Shown: piece by piece, positions 9,088-21,217 of the stretch
How the letters are laid out: every line of letters begins with the position of its first letter
Numbering within the stretch: the first letter of the stretch is position 1
Source of the DNA: Tetragonia tetragonoides
Lineage: Eukaryota; Streptophyta; Magnoliopsida; Caryophyllales; Aizoaceae
DNA length: 64,000 bases
Direction: 5' to 3'
Assembly: GCA_038025085.1 (NCBI GenBank)
Contig: CM076141.1
Span: 14,696,001 to 14,760,000, forward strand
Position numbers and translations under genes: made by a program
Notes under the pieces: model-generated
The model's database searches: none
The model's input: only the letters and a program-made list of their open reading frames with translations
Told to the model about the DNA's origin: nothing

Positions 9088-12000
9088 AAGAAGAAGAAAT
9101 GCTCTGGGTCCGTGTGTAGACTCCATTAGTTACTTGATTGCCTCCCCCAATAAATAAAGGACCACTAACCCACCAGTTTTTTCTTCTCCGGGGGAAATAT
9201 TTTAAATACTTCAAACAAATTATAAGCTCAATGAAAAGGAAATGATTTGCCAGATAGTGCGTACCTCCTGTTGGAGCAAAAAAGGAAGATTATCGATAGA
9301 TACAATTCCACGTACTTCTTCTCGTAACCTATCATCTTTAAGACTGGACCAAGTGTTAGGAGGCAGGGCCAATATTAATATCGTTAGAACATCATCAGCC
9401 GACGGATAATTCCCATAAGACGTGTTTGAATCACGGCCAGATAGACTATCAGACCTCCTTTCACAGCAAGGGACCAGCATTTCTACTCCATGCTTTGCAT
9501 TTTCCACAATAACTTTGCCCGAAATTACAGTGACAGATTCCTCATTGTCAGTCCTCAGAAGACTTGAATGAGTAGTCGAGCAAGTTCCATTGCAAATTCC
9601 AACCTCTCCAGATAGAAGTTGAGCACCTTGACAGCATACTTTAGAAGCAATATCACGTAATGAACCATCACCAGCAGTAGATGTAACGTAGTCACAACAT
9701 GATCTACATAAAATCCATTTCGTTATGTATTTATAGAGTTCAGTCTCTTGCACATGCTTCAATACCTCTTCCTGAAACCCAAATGCCAACCATCTGAAAG
9801 TTATCCTCACTATTCAAGTTCAGAGGGATAACACATCTAATTAAGATACACTAATGAAAATAACCAAAACACGCATTGAGAAAAAGCAAAAGGTAGCTCA
9901 GCTGGTAAGACCTCTGAGATTTGTTCCAGAGGTCTCTGGTTTAAGACTCCTCAGAGCCACTAGAGGTTTTCCTAGTCGTTAACTTCAGGGCCCATGGGAT
10001 TAGTCAGACAGCCCGGATACCCATGTTATCTATAAAAACAGGAGAGAGGTTTTAACTTTTAAGGGAGGCAAACAAAGGAGAAAGGATTCCAAAAACCTTG
10101 ATAACCAGCCTTCTCATTTCCTCTTCGTTGACAGCTTTACTCCCATCCTCCTGTTTTCGAACTTCTGCAACCCAATTGATGAAATCTCTGAGATTTGTAG
10201 AAACTGATGTAAATATAACAGATAGCATCTCCTGAATATCTTTAATTTCCTTGGAACATAAAAGACGTGGAACTTCTTCATTCAAGTACTTGGCAGTAAC
10301 GTCCCAGCCACCATGATGACAACTCTGCAAAGGATCCAGGACATCAATACCTTCACTACTAGCAGAAAAACATGAAAACAGAAAAGGAAAAGATAAAGGA
10401 GAACACAAGAAAATGAATAGTCTAATGGGTAAGAGTGAGTTCTGTAGAAAAATTTAATATAATTCTTCTCACTTTAATTAGTTTCTACACAAAGCCAACT
10501 AACAATTTATTGATGGACATAAGGAGAAAGGGTCATGCTAGCATATAATCTGTGTATGTAATTCATTGATTATATAATGAGCAACCATAGAAAAACATCA
10601 AAAGCTTTCATGAACCAGATGGGAGAAGGATAAGAAACACAATACCAGGGTATAAAGAATTGACGGTTCCATCTTTTGTCGCGATATAAGCATGAATCTG
10701 ATGACAAGTGCAAGCCTTAATTAACAAACTGACGTGTTCATACATCTAATCTAAGCATGACAGAAAGTACTAACTACAATTCCCCTTCAGTTTTTCTTTT
10801 TAGCTCAGGGGTATTTGCATAATTCTTTTCAAGATTGCAGGAAAGAAACAGTAATATTCCTGGTAAGAACAACTAATCATAAATGTAGAAGAAGCAAATA
10901 GGAGAAGGTTCATTTTAATATCCTCCTCTGTAGTCTGCACCAATAGTACAGTAAATATCTACCAACAGCAATTAAAATTTAAAAACTAAGCATAAATTTA
11001 AACCTGCATTTCACAAACTGATTTGCATTGTGGACCAGCAACCCGAAGAATACTAGATATGACAATTGACTAAAAACATTTATCAAACATTAACAGATGT
11101 TTAAAACCTGAAATATTTTTTCAAGGAGACTGTGTTAGTACCACTGAACTCTTTTATGCGTACCAAACAATTATTATATAACATCAGAGCATCATCATAT
11201 GAAAGCATCATTCCTACAGCCTACTCAGTAGGAGAGGAGGATCCAATTTGCTAAACCATCATTTATGGCCCCTCACAATTCATAACTCAAAAATGACTTC
11301 TTATGCAGGGAATCAAAATGATTATTCGGTCCAGTAAAGGTCCTAAGCATCTTAAACGACATTGGACATTTACATCAGTAACAGAAATAAACATGTTCAT
11401 TTACCCTCTATGATGTCCAGTGGCCTCATCAACAGTGTTCATAGCTTCCCATAGAAGAGTGAGAGGAACCCAATGAGGAGGGTATTTAAATCGAGCAACA
11501 TCAAGAATAAGCACCATGTCCCTTCCAGCATGGTAACCTCCAACTGGTGAAAAATGACCAGTTCCTGTCTGCCAAATCAAAACTTACAACAATCTTTATC
11601 CAAATTCCATATTTACAATAGTGCATTGACATTATAAAGAAGTACTAGTTGCTCATTTCTACTGACCATAGATCCACTAAAGAAAAAAGAAAAGGAAATT
11701 ATTGACCTACCAACAAAAAATTTTGATCATAATGTATGATCATGCATGAAAAAATTTATATTGGGGGCAGATTAGACTTGAGTATCAGTCTTCCTACAAT
11801 TAAAGTAATGATAGAAATGAAAACGATCCAAACAGTACAACAGGCAGAGTTCCGTTATAACTCTATGAGCATTTTAATACTCCTATTTCCTTTTCATATT
11901 TCCTTTCTGGAAAAACTATTCATGACATGGCTGTTTTGAAACAACAAAAATGTGATGGGAAAAGAAAGCATTCCTGATTTAAAGAATATTTGAACAAATT

Positions 12001-14194
12001 CCCTTCCCTTGGATCAAAAAAGGAAGAACAGGTAGACCTAGAAAATGGTGTTAGTAAGGTCGGGTTTGGTACAGGTCAGTCAGAAGTTGGGTCAAATCAC
12101 GTCAATGTCTCTGTTTTCCGGGTTTGGGTTTCAGGTTGGGTCAGCATTTGCCGGCTCTAAGCACATGTAACTTTTTGAGATAAATGAACATTAACTACGG
12201 AATGCAGTACTTTCAATCAAACTGTACTAGAGAGTATATAATCAAGCTGTGAAACTTTATTATTCTTGTAAAATTGCTTAGTAACATAAACATCCAATTT
12301 AGATTAAGAATTAAGATACACACATACAAAAATAAAAGTTATGAACAATATTATTAAATCTGGCAAGTATATGATAGGACAAAACTGGAGCTTTCTAATA
12401 TTTGGAAATGTAGATGAACCAAAATAGGGATTTTGTGGTTCATATCAACTACTGCAGCGAAAGCTGCTAGAAAACTTGCAACTGTATTATTTTTGTCTTC
12501 ATTAATTGTATCTTCTCAAGCTAATCATGATATATGTTGTTGACTCATGACCTTCAAAATAGCCTACATGAGGTTCAAAATTTTCAAGTGCATGCACATA
12601 TAAGTCATAGGATGCCTAAGAATTCACACCTGCTTAAAGTACTTCCTGTTGTATGAGACAATCATGTGACACTCTTCAGAGGAAGCACATGACATCACAT
12701 ATTTCCGGAAGTCCTCCACGGTGCTTTCAGTTGTACGAAATGCTTCCACTGTAGCTCCATTACAATGAGCCAAACATGCAACTTTGTCAAATGATATACC
12801 ATCAGCCTTAACCTTCTCCAGAGGCTCACAGCAATCCAACATAGCATCATCGAACCATCTCCAAGGACCTATTGACATATACCAAGCACAGCAATGGTGA
12901 TGATTTGCTTGATGCGCAATTAACGATGAGCAGTGAGAAGTAAGCAGCTCACGTCAAAGATTTCCTAAGTCGGCACACAGGTTACTACATAAATGAACAG
13001 CTCCTATCTCCTAAGAAAATTCAGTTGATTTTCAGATTTTATTAAAAGCACCACCAACAAACAGAATAGGCATTCTCTACAGTGAGGCATTGTCACCAAT
13101 TCAGTATCTGTATCATCTCATATAAAAACAACTTGCTCATAGAATGCTCCAGAAATTCCTAAGTCAAATAGCAGTGTCAAAACAAACCCTCGAATAGACA
13201 CTTTCCAAATACCTTTATCTCCATTAAGAGCCTATGATTGATGTCATATTTACCATTCAAACTTTGGTATCCACTATATGAATTAAAGAAGTGTACTCAA
13301 TGAGCTAAAAGAGAAAACCTCATCGACATTCTCCAGACAGTAAACACCAAATCCTTCTTAGTTTACAAATTTGCAGATCACCTTTCCATTTTCTTCCAGG
13401 ATCGACTCCAAGGGCATTTAAGACCATGGCAAGCGTAGCCAGTCCACAATATGCAGGCTCTGATTGTGTCTGGTAATATGAAATCAACTTGAAAAATCCT
13501 TCAAGGTTTCCATCTCCAAGAGCTTCACCAAAGAGTTGCTGCGAGTTTGAACAAAATTTTTTAAAGAATGTTGACCGGAAAATCGTTTAAACATGTAGCG
13601 GCTACACATGGAATTGGAATAGCTAATATTTTTGATATCGAAGCCCTTCATGAATCGTTATTTATATAGCAATAGCAATATGAATTGTGTCGATATCCTA
13701 CATTTTGTCATTCATGCTTAAATAACACAACACAACTAAAAATGATCCCTCTTACCGTATTTTATACCTCGCTAGCACATTAAAGATGTTAGAAAAACAA
13801 GCATTTAAGTATCCTCCATTAAAAAAGTGCTTCAGTTAGACAGAACTTATGTGTAAGATCAATCATTTATGACTAATTGAACAGTGAATTTTACAAATTA
13901 GCTGGTAACAATTGAACGATAACCACCAAGCCTCATCAAAATGTCAATGCGAAAACATTCGAGAAAACTACATCCCATTTCTCGTCTTTTCTGAAAGTAA
14001 TTTCACCTAATTTACCAGAACAATTCAAATCAAAACTCTAAAATACAGTTCATCAATAAATTTACCATGAGGATCATATACTGGAGAGAAAATTGAAGAG
14101 AGAGAATGTAACTAACCTTGCCTTCAGGAGAAGCAAATTCAATGGCGGGTGGAGAAGGAAGTGTTCTTCTATATAGACCAGCAACTGCCGCCAT
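8646..14194 (-). CDS. PCS: Phytochelatin synthase, copy A (type I, intact)
   Basis: Eight exons: 14194-14117, 13538-13382, 12868-12630, 11568-11405, 10697-10646, 10324-10097, 9771-9265 and 8708-8646, all with GT-AG borders and consistent phase, giving 495 residues. PCS is a cytosolic papain-like gamma-glutamylcysteine transpeptidase that makes phytochelatins from glutathione for metal chelation. The catalytic triad is visible: Cys in EPAYCGLA (exon 2), His in TGHFSP and Asp in ILDVARF (exon 4). LDCCEP and CLAHC cysteines are in exon 3. The variable C-terminal half keeps paired cysteines (SCCDY, VCCQG, PCCERR). The start [16 protein letters not shown] matches the family start. The last exon ([11 protein letters not shown]...) is eight codons shorter than in copy C but begins with the same LRRQL. 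Exon 7 carries an 18-nt in-frame insertion (KWILCR) relative to copy B. Intron 7 holds an A tract, intron 6 a SINE-like insertion. It is the only copy here without a coding lesion. Confidence 0.95.
9047..9086. repeat. Poly(A) tract in PCS-A intron 7
   Basis: An uninterrupted run of roughly 40 A on the plus strand (T on the gene strand) before CAAGAAGAAG. Confidence 0.9.
9892..10039 (+). mobile_element. SINE-like element in PCS-A intron 6
   Basis: Begins GGTAGCTCAGCTGGTAAGAC (A box) with GGTTTAAGACTCC (B box) about 45 bp on, then a 3' region with CATGGGATTAGTCAGACAGC and CCCGGATACCC, ending in an A-rich run. Copy B has continuous intron sequence here (AAGCAAAAGGAGAGGG near 23525), so this is an insertion in copy A. 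Short flanks AAAAGG and AAAACAGG may be an imperfect target duplication. Confidence 0.7.
12030..12168. repeat. Insertion in PCS-A intron 3
   Basis: About 140 bp, rich in GGGTTTGGGTT and GGTTGGGTCA, present in copy A but missing from the corresponding intron of copy B (AAGCACAGGTAAATTTTGAG at 30713). No ends or TSD could be fixed; it may be a small transposon fragment. Confidence 0.45.
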
Positions 14195-14300
14195 TTTTTA
14201 ATTTTCTTATGATTTATCAAGAAACGGGAGAACTTGATGTTTTTGCTATGGCGATCTCACTCGATTTTGATTTCTGATATTGGTCTAGGGTTTTATTAAG

Positions 14301-14307
14301 ATTTATA
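14301..14307 (-). promoter_or_regulatory. Candidate TATA box of PCS-A
   Basis: TATAAAT on the minus strand about 107 bp upstream of the start codon; the same sequence is preserved at 32989-32995 upstream of copy B. No transcription start is known. Confidence 0.45.
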
Positions 14308-14560
14308 GCATTTAGGTTGGGAAAATTTTGGGTTTTTAAGGTTGAAGTAATTTGTACGCGGAAACAAAAAGCTAATTGGAATCTCAAGACTCTGTTTTAA
14401 ATGGCGGGTATTCGTTGACTTTTTGTTTTTTTAATCGCGGGTCCTCTTTCTTTTTCTTTTTTTTTTTGGGACAAAATAAGTACCAAGGATAGTGCTTCCC
14501 TAATTTTTTCACAAGATTTGACTTCTTATTTTTGATGACTCCTTATCCTCCATTCATAAC

Positions 14561-15241
14561 TAGGGGTGAGCGTAACCGAGTACTCACCGGGTATTGCATT
14601 ATCCGGAATTGGAATTGGATCCACCAGCTCCTAATTTATAGGAATTGGAATTGGAATTGTAATTGGTTACACCGATTCCTAAATCTTAGGAATTAGAATT
14701 GGATCCACCGGATACCCACCGGTTCCAGGGTATCCAAGTCCGCATTAAATCCAAATTTTCTTATTTTTTAAATCAAATAAATATATATTTTAACAATAAA
14801 AAACACCAATAAAAAAATTACACTAATAAATATTAGTTTCCAAAAATACCGCAAACATAAAATCAAATACTACAATCAAAATACTTAACATTGTAAATCA
14901 AAATTTAAATAACGTATACAATCATTTAATTATTAATATTACAAATACAATCATTAAAAACATTAAAATTACAAATGAAAAATTTTAAACTACTAACCTT
15001 CTAGAAAATCATCATTGTTTATTTCTAACAAAGGAAAAAAGTCATTTAATATTTTTACACTGGGTACCCAACCGGTTCCGGTTCCCGAAAGTCGGGATTT
15101 GGAATTGGAATTAGTTAGTACCGGTTCCTATTTTTGAGAATTGGAATTAGAATTGGTTAGACCGATTCCGATTCTGGAACCACCGGTTCCTAACCAATTC
15201 AGGTTCCGGTACTGGGGACCCGGAATTTCTGCTCACCCCTA
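14561..15241. mobile_element. hAT-type MITE upstream of PCS-A
   Basis: A 681-bp element bounded by perfect TAGGGGTGAGC / GCTCACCCCTA inverted ends and flanked on both sides by the 8-bp repeat TTCATAAC (14553-14560 and 15242-15249). An 8-bp duplication is typical of hAT. The interior contains many GGAATTGGAATTGG and CACCGGTTCC motifs near both ends and an AT-rich middle with no coding region. Confidence 0.92.
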
Positions 15242-15831
15242 TTCATAACTCAAGTCACTAAACTCTCACTCCTACTTTTTCTCTACCTGTTAAACTTTTT
15301 TTTTTTTTTTTTAAATGAGTTGGACAGGTTCGTTTCTTCTGTGACATTTTCTGGCACAAGAAGTCTCCTTGGAGAGCTAGGAGAAAGAAAAGTCTCCACT
15401 TGACCCTCTTCCCCCAATGATGATACTTCAATGACCCATACTCTCTCTCCTCTTGACACCATAAGAAGCCATGGTTGAGGATGTTCTAAGGGAGAAATAT
15501 TAGCTTACCTATCACCCACTGGGTAATTTACCCACGTGATCTGTGAATTGGTGATTGGATGAATTTTAATATTTTATTTTTTATAGTAAAATTTGCTAAT
15601 TTAAGTCCCAATGTACAAGCTTATTTTTCTAATCCACATGCATTTTCCTCGCTCAAATCCAAATCTCGACAAACATAAAGTTTTGGTCTGTTGTACGGTA
15701 GCTATTTTTCTGAAAAAAAGAACTCTCAAACTAAAAGTTAAAAAATGCTTTAAACTTTGTTTCTACCAAAAAATAAGCTCACAAGAGTTACAAGTTACAA
15801 CTATTGTGCCAAAGCCAAACTTCATGAATCA

Positions 15832-18160
15832 ACAACAACAACAACAACAACCCAGTAAGTATCCCGCCTAGGGCGGGGTTTGGGGAGGTCCAGATGTACG
15901 CAGTCTTACCCCTAACTAGTCGCCTAGAAGAGAGACTATTTCCGAAAGACCCACAAAAAACTTCTTTTTTTTTTTTTTTTAAATACATTTTCAAAAAGGG
16001 TTTTTTTTTTTTTTTTTTTAATGAAAAGCAATAAAGAATGATCAAAAGGGCAAGAGAAGTAAAGCATTAAACATACTAACACAAGATATTACTACTTGAA
16101 CAACATAAAGTGAAGGAGACGCTACAGGCTATAAACAAAATGACTCAACCTCTAGTACTAGCCAATGCACAACCATAATCTAACGAGGATCCTCTACACG
16201 AATCCTGCTACGCCATAATTTCCTATCTAAGACCAAGTCCTCGGTAAGATCTAGAAGGGCCAAATCCTGCCTGATTACCTCTCCCCAAGTCTTCTTCGGG
16301 CGTCCTCTTCTTCGTTTACAGTCTCTAAGTGTAATTCTCTCACACCTTCTCACCGGTGCATCTCGATGTCTCCTCCTCACATGCCCAAGCCACCTAAGCC
16401 TTGTTTCTCGCATCTTGTTGTCAATATCGGTCACTCCCACCTTGCCTCTCAACACTTCGTTCCTAATTCTATCTCCTCTTGTAGAGTTGCACATCCATCG
16501 AAGCGTCCTCATCTCGGTCACCCGCATCTTCTGCACATGCACCTGCCTCACCGACCAACACTCCACCCCATATAGCATAGCTGGCCTGATGGCTGTACAA
16601 TAAAATTTGCCTTTAAGTTTTAGTGGAATTTTTCTGTCACATAGAACTCCCGTTGCACTCCTCCACTTTAGCCACTCTGTTCTGATACGATGAGTCACGT
16701 CATCATCAATCTCGCCGTTGCCCTGTATGATTGAACCGAGATATTTGAAACAATCCCTCTTCGGTACCACTTCAGTACCAATCTTAATCTCCATATCCGA
16801 GGCAACCCCATCTCTTGTAAATTTGCCTTCCAAGTACTCGGTCTTTGTCCTACTTAACTTAAATCCCTTTGACTCTAGTGTATCCCGCCAAAGTTCTAGT
16901 TTGGCGTTAACACTTCTCTAGTCTCGTCTATCAAAACAATGTCGTCGGCAAACAACATACACCAAGGCACATCCCCCTGAATAGTCTTAGTGAGCTCATC
17001 CATAACGGTTGCGAATAAGAAGGGACTCAACGATGACCCTTGATGTAACCCAATATCTATAGAAAATTGCTCAGTTTTCCCTCCTGTAGTCCTGACCCTA
17101 GTCCTCACTCCTTCATACATATCCTTAATCACTCGGATATAGGTGACTGGAACCCCCTTGGATTCCAAGCACCTCCACATAACTTCTCTGGGTACCCTAT
17201 CATACGCCTTCTCCAAATCAATGAAAACCATGTGCAAGTCCCTTTGTCTATCTCTGTAGTACTCCATAGAACGTCTAATCAGATGAATCGCTTCTGTTGT
17301 TGACCTCCCTGGCATGAAACCGAATTGGTTCTCCGAGATAAGAGTACTCTTCCTTAGTCTCTTCTCAATCACTCTCTCCCATAGCTTCATGGTGTGACTG
17401 AGTAACTTAATACCTCTATAGTTGTTGCAGTTTTGAATATCTCCTTTGTTCTTGTATAGAGGAATCAATGTGCTGAGCCGCCACTCCTCCGGCATCCTTG
17501 CAGATTTGAGGATCATGTTGAAAAGCCTAACTAACCACAATAAACCTTCCTCTTCCATACCTCTATGGGTATCTCATCTGGTCCTACTGCCTTTCCACTC
17601 TTCATCGTCCTCATGGCCCCTCTGATTTCTTCCTTCGTAATACGACGACAAAAGCTGTAGTTACGGTGTTGCTCGGATGTGCTAAGATCTCCCAACGAAA
17701 TGTCTACGTCTCCAACATTGTTAAAAAGCTCATTGAAATACCCATGTCACCTCCTCTTGATGTTCGTCTCGTCCACTAGAACTCGTCCCGCCTCATCCTT
17801 AATACAACGAACTTGATCCAGGTCTCTAGTCTTCCTCTCCCTAGCTCTCGCCAACCTGTAAACGTCCTGTTCTCCCTCCTTAGTAGCCAATTTTTGATAC
17901 AAGCTCTCATAGGCTTTACTTTTGGCTTCTGCTACTGATTTCTTTGCTTCCTTCTTTGCCGCTCTATAGACTTCTCGCTTCTGCACCCTTTCCTCATCTA
18001 TAGTGCTATCCATTAGTGCTTTATAGGCAACCTTCTTAGCCTTCACCCTGTTTTGAATGTCCTCACTCCACCACCAGGATTCCTTCTTGCTACTTCCTAT
18101 CCCTCTTGCAACTCCTAATGTCTTCTTTACCGCATTTCTAATGAGATCCGCCACCCCTGT
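15832..18160 (-). mobile_element. RTE-type LINE, 5'-truncated
   Basis: The 3' end on the minus strand is a TTG repeat (CAACAACAAC on plus at 15831-15850), typical of plant RTE. A 17-bp target duplication with one mismatch flanks it: CCAAACTTCATGAATCA at 15815-15831 and CCAAACTTCATAAATCA at 18161-18177. The endonuclease part is missing, so the copy is 5'-truncated. Three reading segments follow in order, with frameshifts and a gap between them. Confidence 0.9.
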
Positions 18161-18178
18161 CCAAACTTCATAAATCAT
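15851..18178 (-). pseudogene. RTE reverse transcriptase remnant
   Basis: Segment 17747-18178 is the charged region before the RT domain (KESWWWSEDIQ, RARERKTRDLDQVRCIKDE). Segment 16896-17558 is the [63 protein letters not shown] and the catalytic FADDIVLI. Segment 16180-16833 is the C-terminal part with [27 protein letters not shown] and [11 protein letters not shown], typical of RTE. The segments are in different frames or separated by stops, so no protein is expected. The A/T-rich stretch at 15960-16020 lies in its 3' part. Confidence 0.88.
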
Positions 18179-19707
18179 GATCGAAAAAGATAGTGGAGTA
18201 GTTACTCCGTAATATTTTTTTATTTAAATTTCAAATCTTGGTGTACAACTTTATTCATTAAAGCTAGTCGTTGTCATAGGAATGGTTTATAACCAGTTTC
18301 AAAGTTTCTGATTGTAAAACTTTTTCGTTTATTACTTTGATTAATGGGTCCGTTTGAGGATGGTTATGAGTTTCAAGTTTTCGATTTTTAAAATTTATTA
18401 TTTCTTTTTAGAAAAACAATTTTGGAACTGAAATTTTGTTTTATTATAGTTGTCCACTTATTTTTCAAAACTGACAACTGAAAATCAAGAACTAAGGCGC
18501 CGTTTGGCAAGGTTTTTACTTCTGAGATTTGAATATTTTAACAACTAAAACCTGTTTTTAGTTGTGAATTTGGTAGTTTGTTTTTTAGTTTCAAAACAGG
18601 GGGGAATTGAGGAGGAGAAAGAGAGATTGACGATGGGGAAATGTCATAGTGTGGGCCCATAGGTATCCATTTATTGTCCCATCTACCGCTTAGTCGTCTC
18701 TTCAGGTGCTATAGGGGTGATGAAAGAGAGAGGGATTAGGAGTGAGAGAGGGTGAGAGGAGTTAGGGATACAGAATATCGGGCGCGGAATGTGTACTATT
18801 TTACCGTTTATTTTTTCAAAACTCAAAATGAGTACCAGAAAACGTCTTTTTACGGATTCGAAATTCCGGTGCTCAGTTTCCAAATCAACAAAAAAACTGA
18901 GTTTAGCCCCAATTTCTCCGAACACGTTTTTGTTTTGAAATTGATTTTGGAAACTAAAAACTTGCAACTTGGAACCACCCCGAACGGGGCCTAAAATTTG
19001 TGATTTTCAAAAACTTGTTTTTAGTTTTTCAAAAAACCACAAAAATTTCAAAGAGAAAAGGGGAAGCATTGCACTGGACAATTCGGTGCAAGAATATGAA
19101 CTTGTGAAGTCACAAGACTCACAACTCAGAAATGCCAGGTCCTTTCTTCTCAGATTTTTTATACTGTTGAAACCGTCTTTAATAAGAGTAATTAACAAAC
19201 AGAAGATATGCACAAGCATCATTCAATCGAGGAAAGAGTCAGGACCAAAAGCTTGATTAATACTACTACATACAACCAAAGGAAAGAGTCAGGACTCAGG
19301 AGCCAGGACCAAAACCTTGATTAATAGTACTACTTACGATTAAGTGAAATTTCTCATCCCCTTCAACCACTGGTCAATGGTCACCGATTAGTGACAACTA
19401 AAATCAGGTGAAAACTACCCTAACGAGATTAAGAAAGCGCTGTACATTGTACTCTCTACGGTCGTGGATTGAGACACTAAAACTCTGTTATGTTTCTGAC
19501 AGCACTAAAGCTAAGAGCCGCCTCTCTTTCGTCTCTGAGACATCACTTTTCCTGGAGAGGGAGACTTGAAAGTTGAAACCACAGGAGACAGACTAGTTCT
19601 TGTTTCACCACCTGGGTATAAGAATAAATAGCACTTCACCGTTTGCATCTTGTGGCTTGATGCTATTTCATTTTAATGATGGAAGAAAGCATTGGAGCAA
19701 TTGTGCG
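18178..19707. other. Spacer between RTE and PCS fragment D
   Basis: No gene seen. Contains the Harbinger-like MITE at 18496-18991. From about 19050 on it is the downstream flank of fragment D and matches the flank of copy C from about 42190 (shared AGTCACAAGACTCACAACTC and GCACAAGCATCATTCAATCG). Confidence 0.6.
18496..18991. mobile_element. Candidate PIF/Harbinger-type MITE
   Basis: Ends GGCGCCGTTTGGCAAGG and CCACCCCGAACGGGGCC form imperfect inverted repeats; TAA flanks both sides (18493-18495 and 18992-18994), as expected of Harbinger MITEs. No coding region. The inverted match is only moderate. Confidence 0.55.
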
Positions 19708-21217
19708 TCACAAGGGAGGTGCACTAAGGTCACCATCTACCTCGTTATTTTGACACCTCTTTGAGGAGGATGAGCTGACGCCGCAAGTCAAAACCTGGAA
19801 AAACCATTTTGGTTGATGAGAAATTGATATACCACAATCAACGGGAAGAAAAGTGAAAGGGGAAAGTGAAGAAAAGAACTGAAGAGCACCAGAGGAAAGT
19901 TTAGCCACCACAAATCACCTCTCCAATGATGGGATGTTAATCAATGTTTACATGGGCACGCACTAGCAATCCTCTCATTCCTCTCGTCCTCCAGCATACT
20001 TGATTTATGCAAATAGAGGAATATTATAAAATTCCTTCACTACAGTTTCTCCCATTTCCCTTAATGTTGTTATTTGAGTATGAGATAGATGGTCTAGCTC
20101 AGGTACAAGTATATATTGTCTGCCTACCACATTATGAATCTCAGACACTGCTTATGATGATGGCAATTCTGAAATCTGAAGTATTAGATACGTATAGCAA
20201 GATAGTATTAAGCAATAGTGCACAGGATTAGGGGAAAGCATAAAACATATTGATGTACCATCTTCAGGGATTGTCCAGGAAAACAAACAAATGAATGACT
20301 AATTTATAGAAGGAAATGTAAGTATGGTAAAATAAAAATATATATACACATATGGAAGTCAATTACCTCCTCCTTCGCTAAAGTAGGAAGATTATCAACG
20401 GAAACAAGGCTCGATAACTGCAGCATGAGCATATCATCCTTGATACCAGACCATGTTTGCACAGGCGGTGCAAGCAGCAGTACTGTCAGAACATCATTCC
20501 CACAATCCCACTTGGATGCAAGCCGGAACAATCATTTGAAGAGCAACAATGTTGTTTTTCTTGAGTTAAAGGGACCAAAACTTGCAGCCCTCTCTTACTT
20601 TCACCATCCATTACTGTTCCAGAGACGATAGTTATGGGATTGCCACCATTGACCATTCTGCCTAAGCATATTGACGTATGTTTTCTTACAACAAAACCCA
20701 CCAGAAGAGCCAGGCTGACCAGTTAAAAGCTCAGCCCCTTCGCAACAAACAGCTTCTGCAACATCGGATAAACTGTGCTCAGGACCTAACTTGGCAGCTT
20801 TTCTGGAACAGTTGTATGCTGAAGACAGAAACTTGGTCACGTACTTAGAAAGACCTGTCTCCTGAACTCGTTTAAGCAGCTCTTCCTGCGAAAGGAATAT
20901 TGGAAATTTGCAGTCAAGCTATATGAATAACAATATAACATGGTACTAGGATAGTGATGAACTTGACGTTACTTAACAGTTTATAAACCATCAGCAAAAG
21001 CCTCCGTATCTCCTCCTGGCTTAGACTTTGACCATCATCTTCGTGTCTCCGAACCCCAGCAACCTATTTAATGAAGTCCCTGAAGTTTGAAGGCAATGAC
21101 ATGCAAACAACAGAGATGGCCTCCTCAACATCCTTCACAGCCTCTGACTTCAAAAGGAGTGGTACACATCTTCCATCAAGTACTTTGCTACACTTCCCAT
21201 CTCTCATGTTTACAGCT
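19708..21217 (-). pseudogene. PCS: Phytochelatin synthase fragment D (type II, exons 6-8)
   Basis: Three exons survive, matching exons 6-8 of copy C: 21217-20989, 20885-20367 and 19794-19708. Exon 6 has an indel near its start that gives an early stop (after SCKHERWEV), and the TGG of FIKW is TAG at 21064-21066. Exon 7 needs at least two frame changes to follow copy C (529 to 519-bp class length instead of 504). Exon 8 has lost one base early (GTTTTGACTTG for GTTTTGCACTTG) and gained one later (CTCAAAGAGG for CTCAAGAGG), so only its ends stay in frame. Homology with copy C stops at about 21419, inside intron 5; exons 1-5, which carry the catalytic domain, are absent. It lies at the junction of the two duplicated blocks. 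Confidence 0.9.

Larger units (their letters stand above)
14195..15814. other. Upstream region of PCS-A
   Basis: Contains the 5' flank of copy A (homologous to 32892-33096 and 33699-33740 upstream of copy B), the hAT MITE at 14561-15241, and about 570 bp of sequence without recognised features before the RTE target site. Confidence 0.6.
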
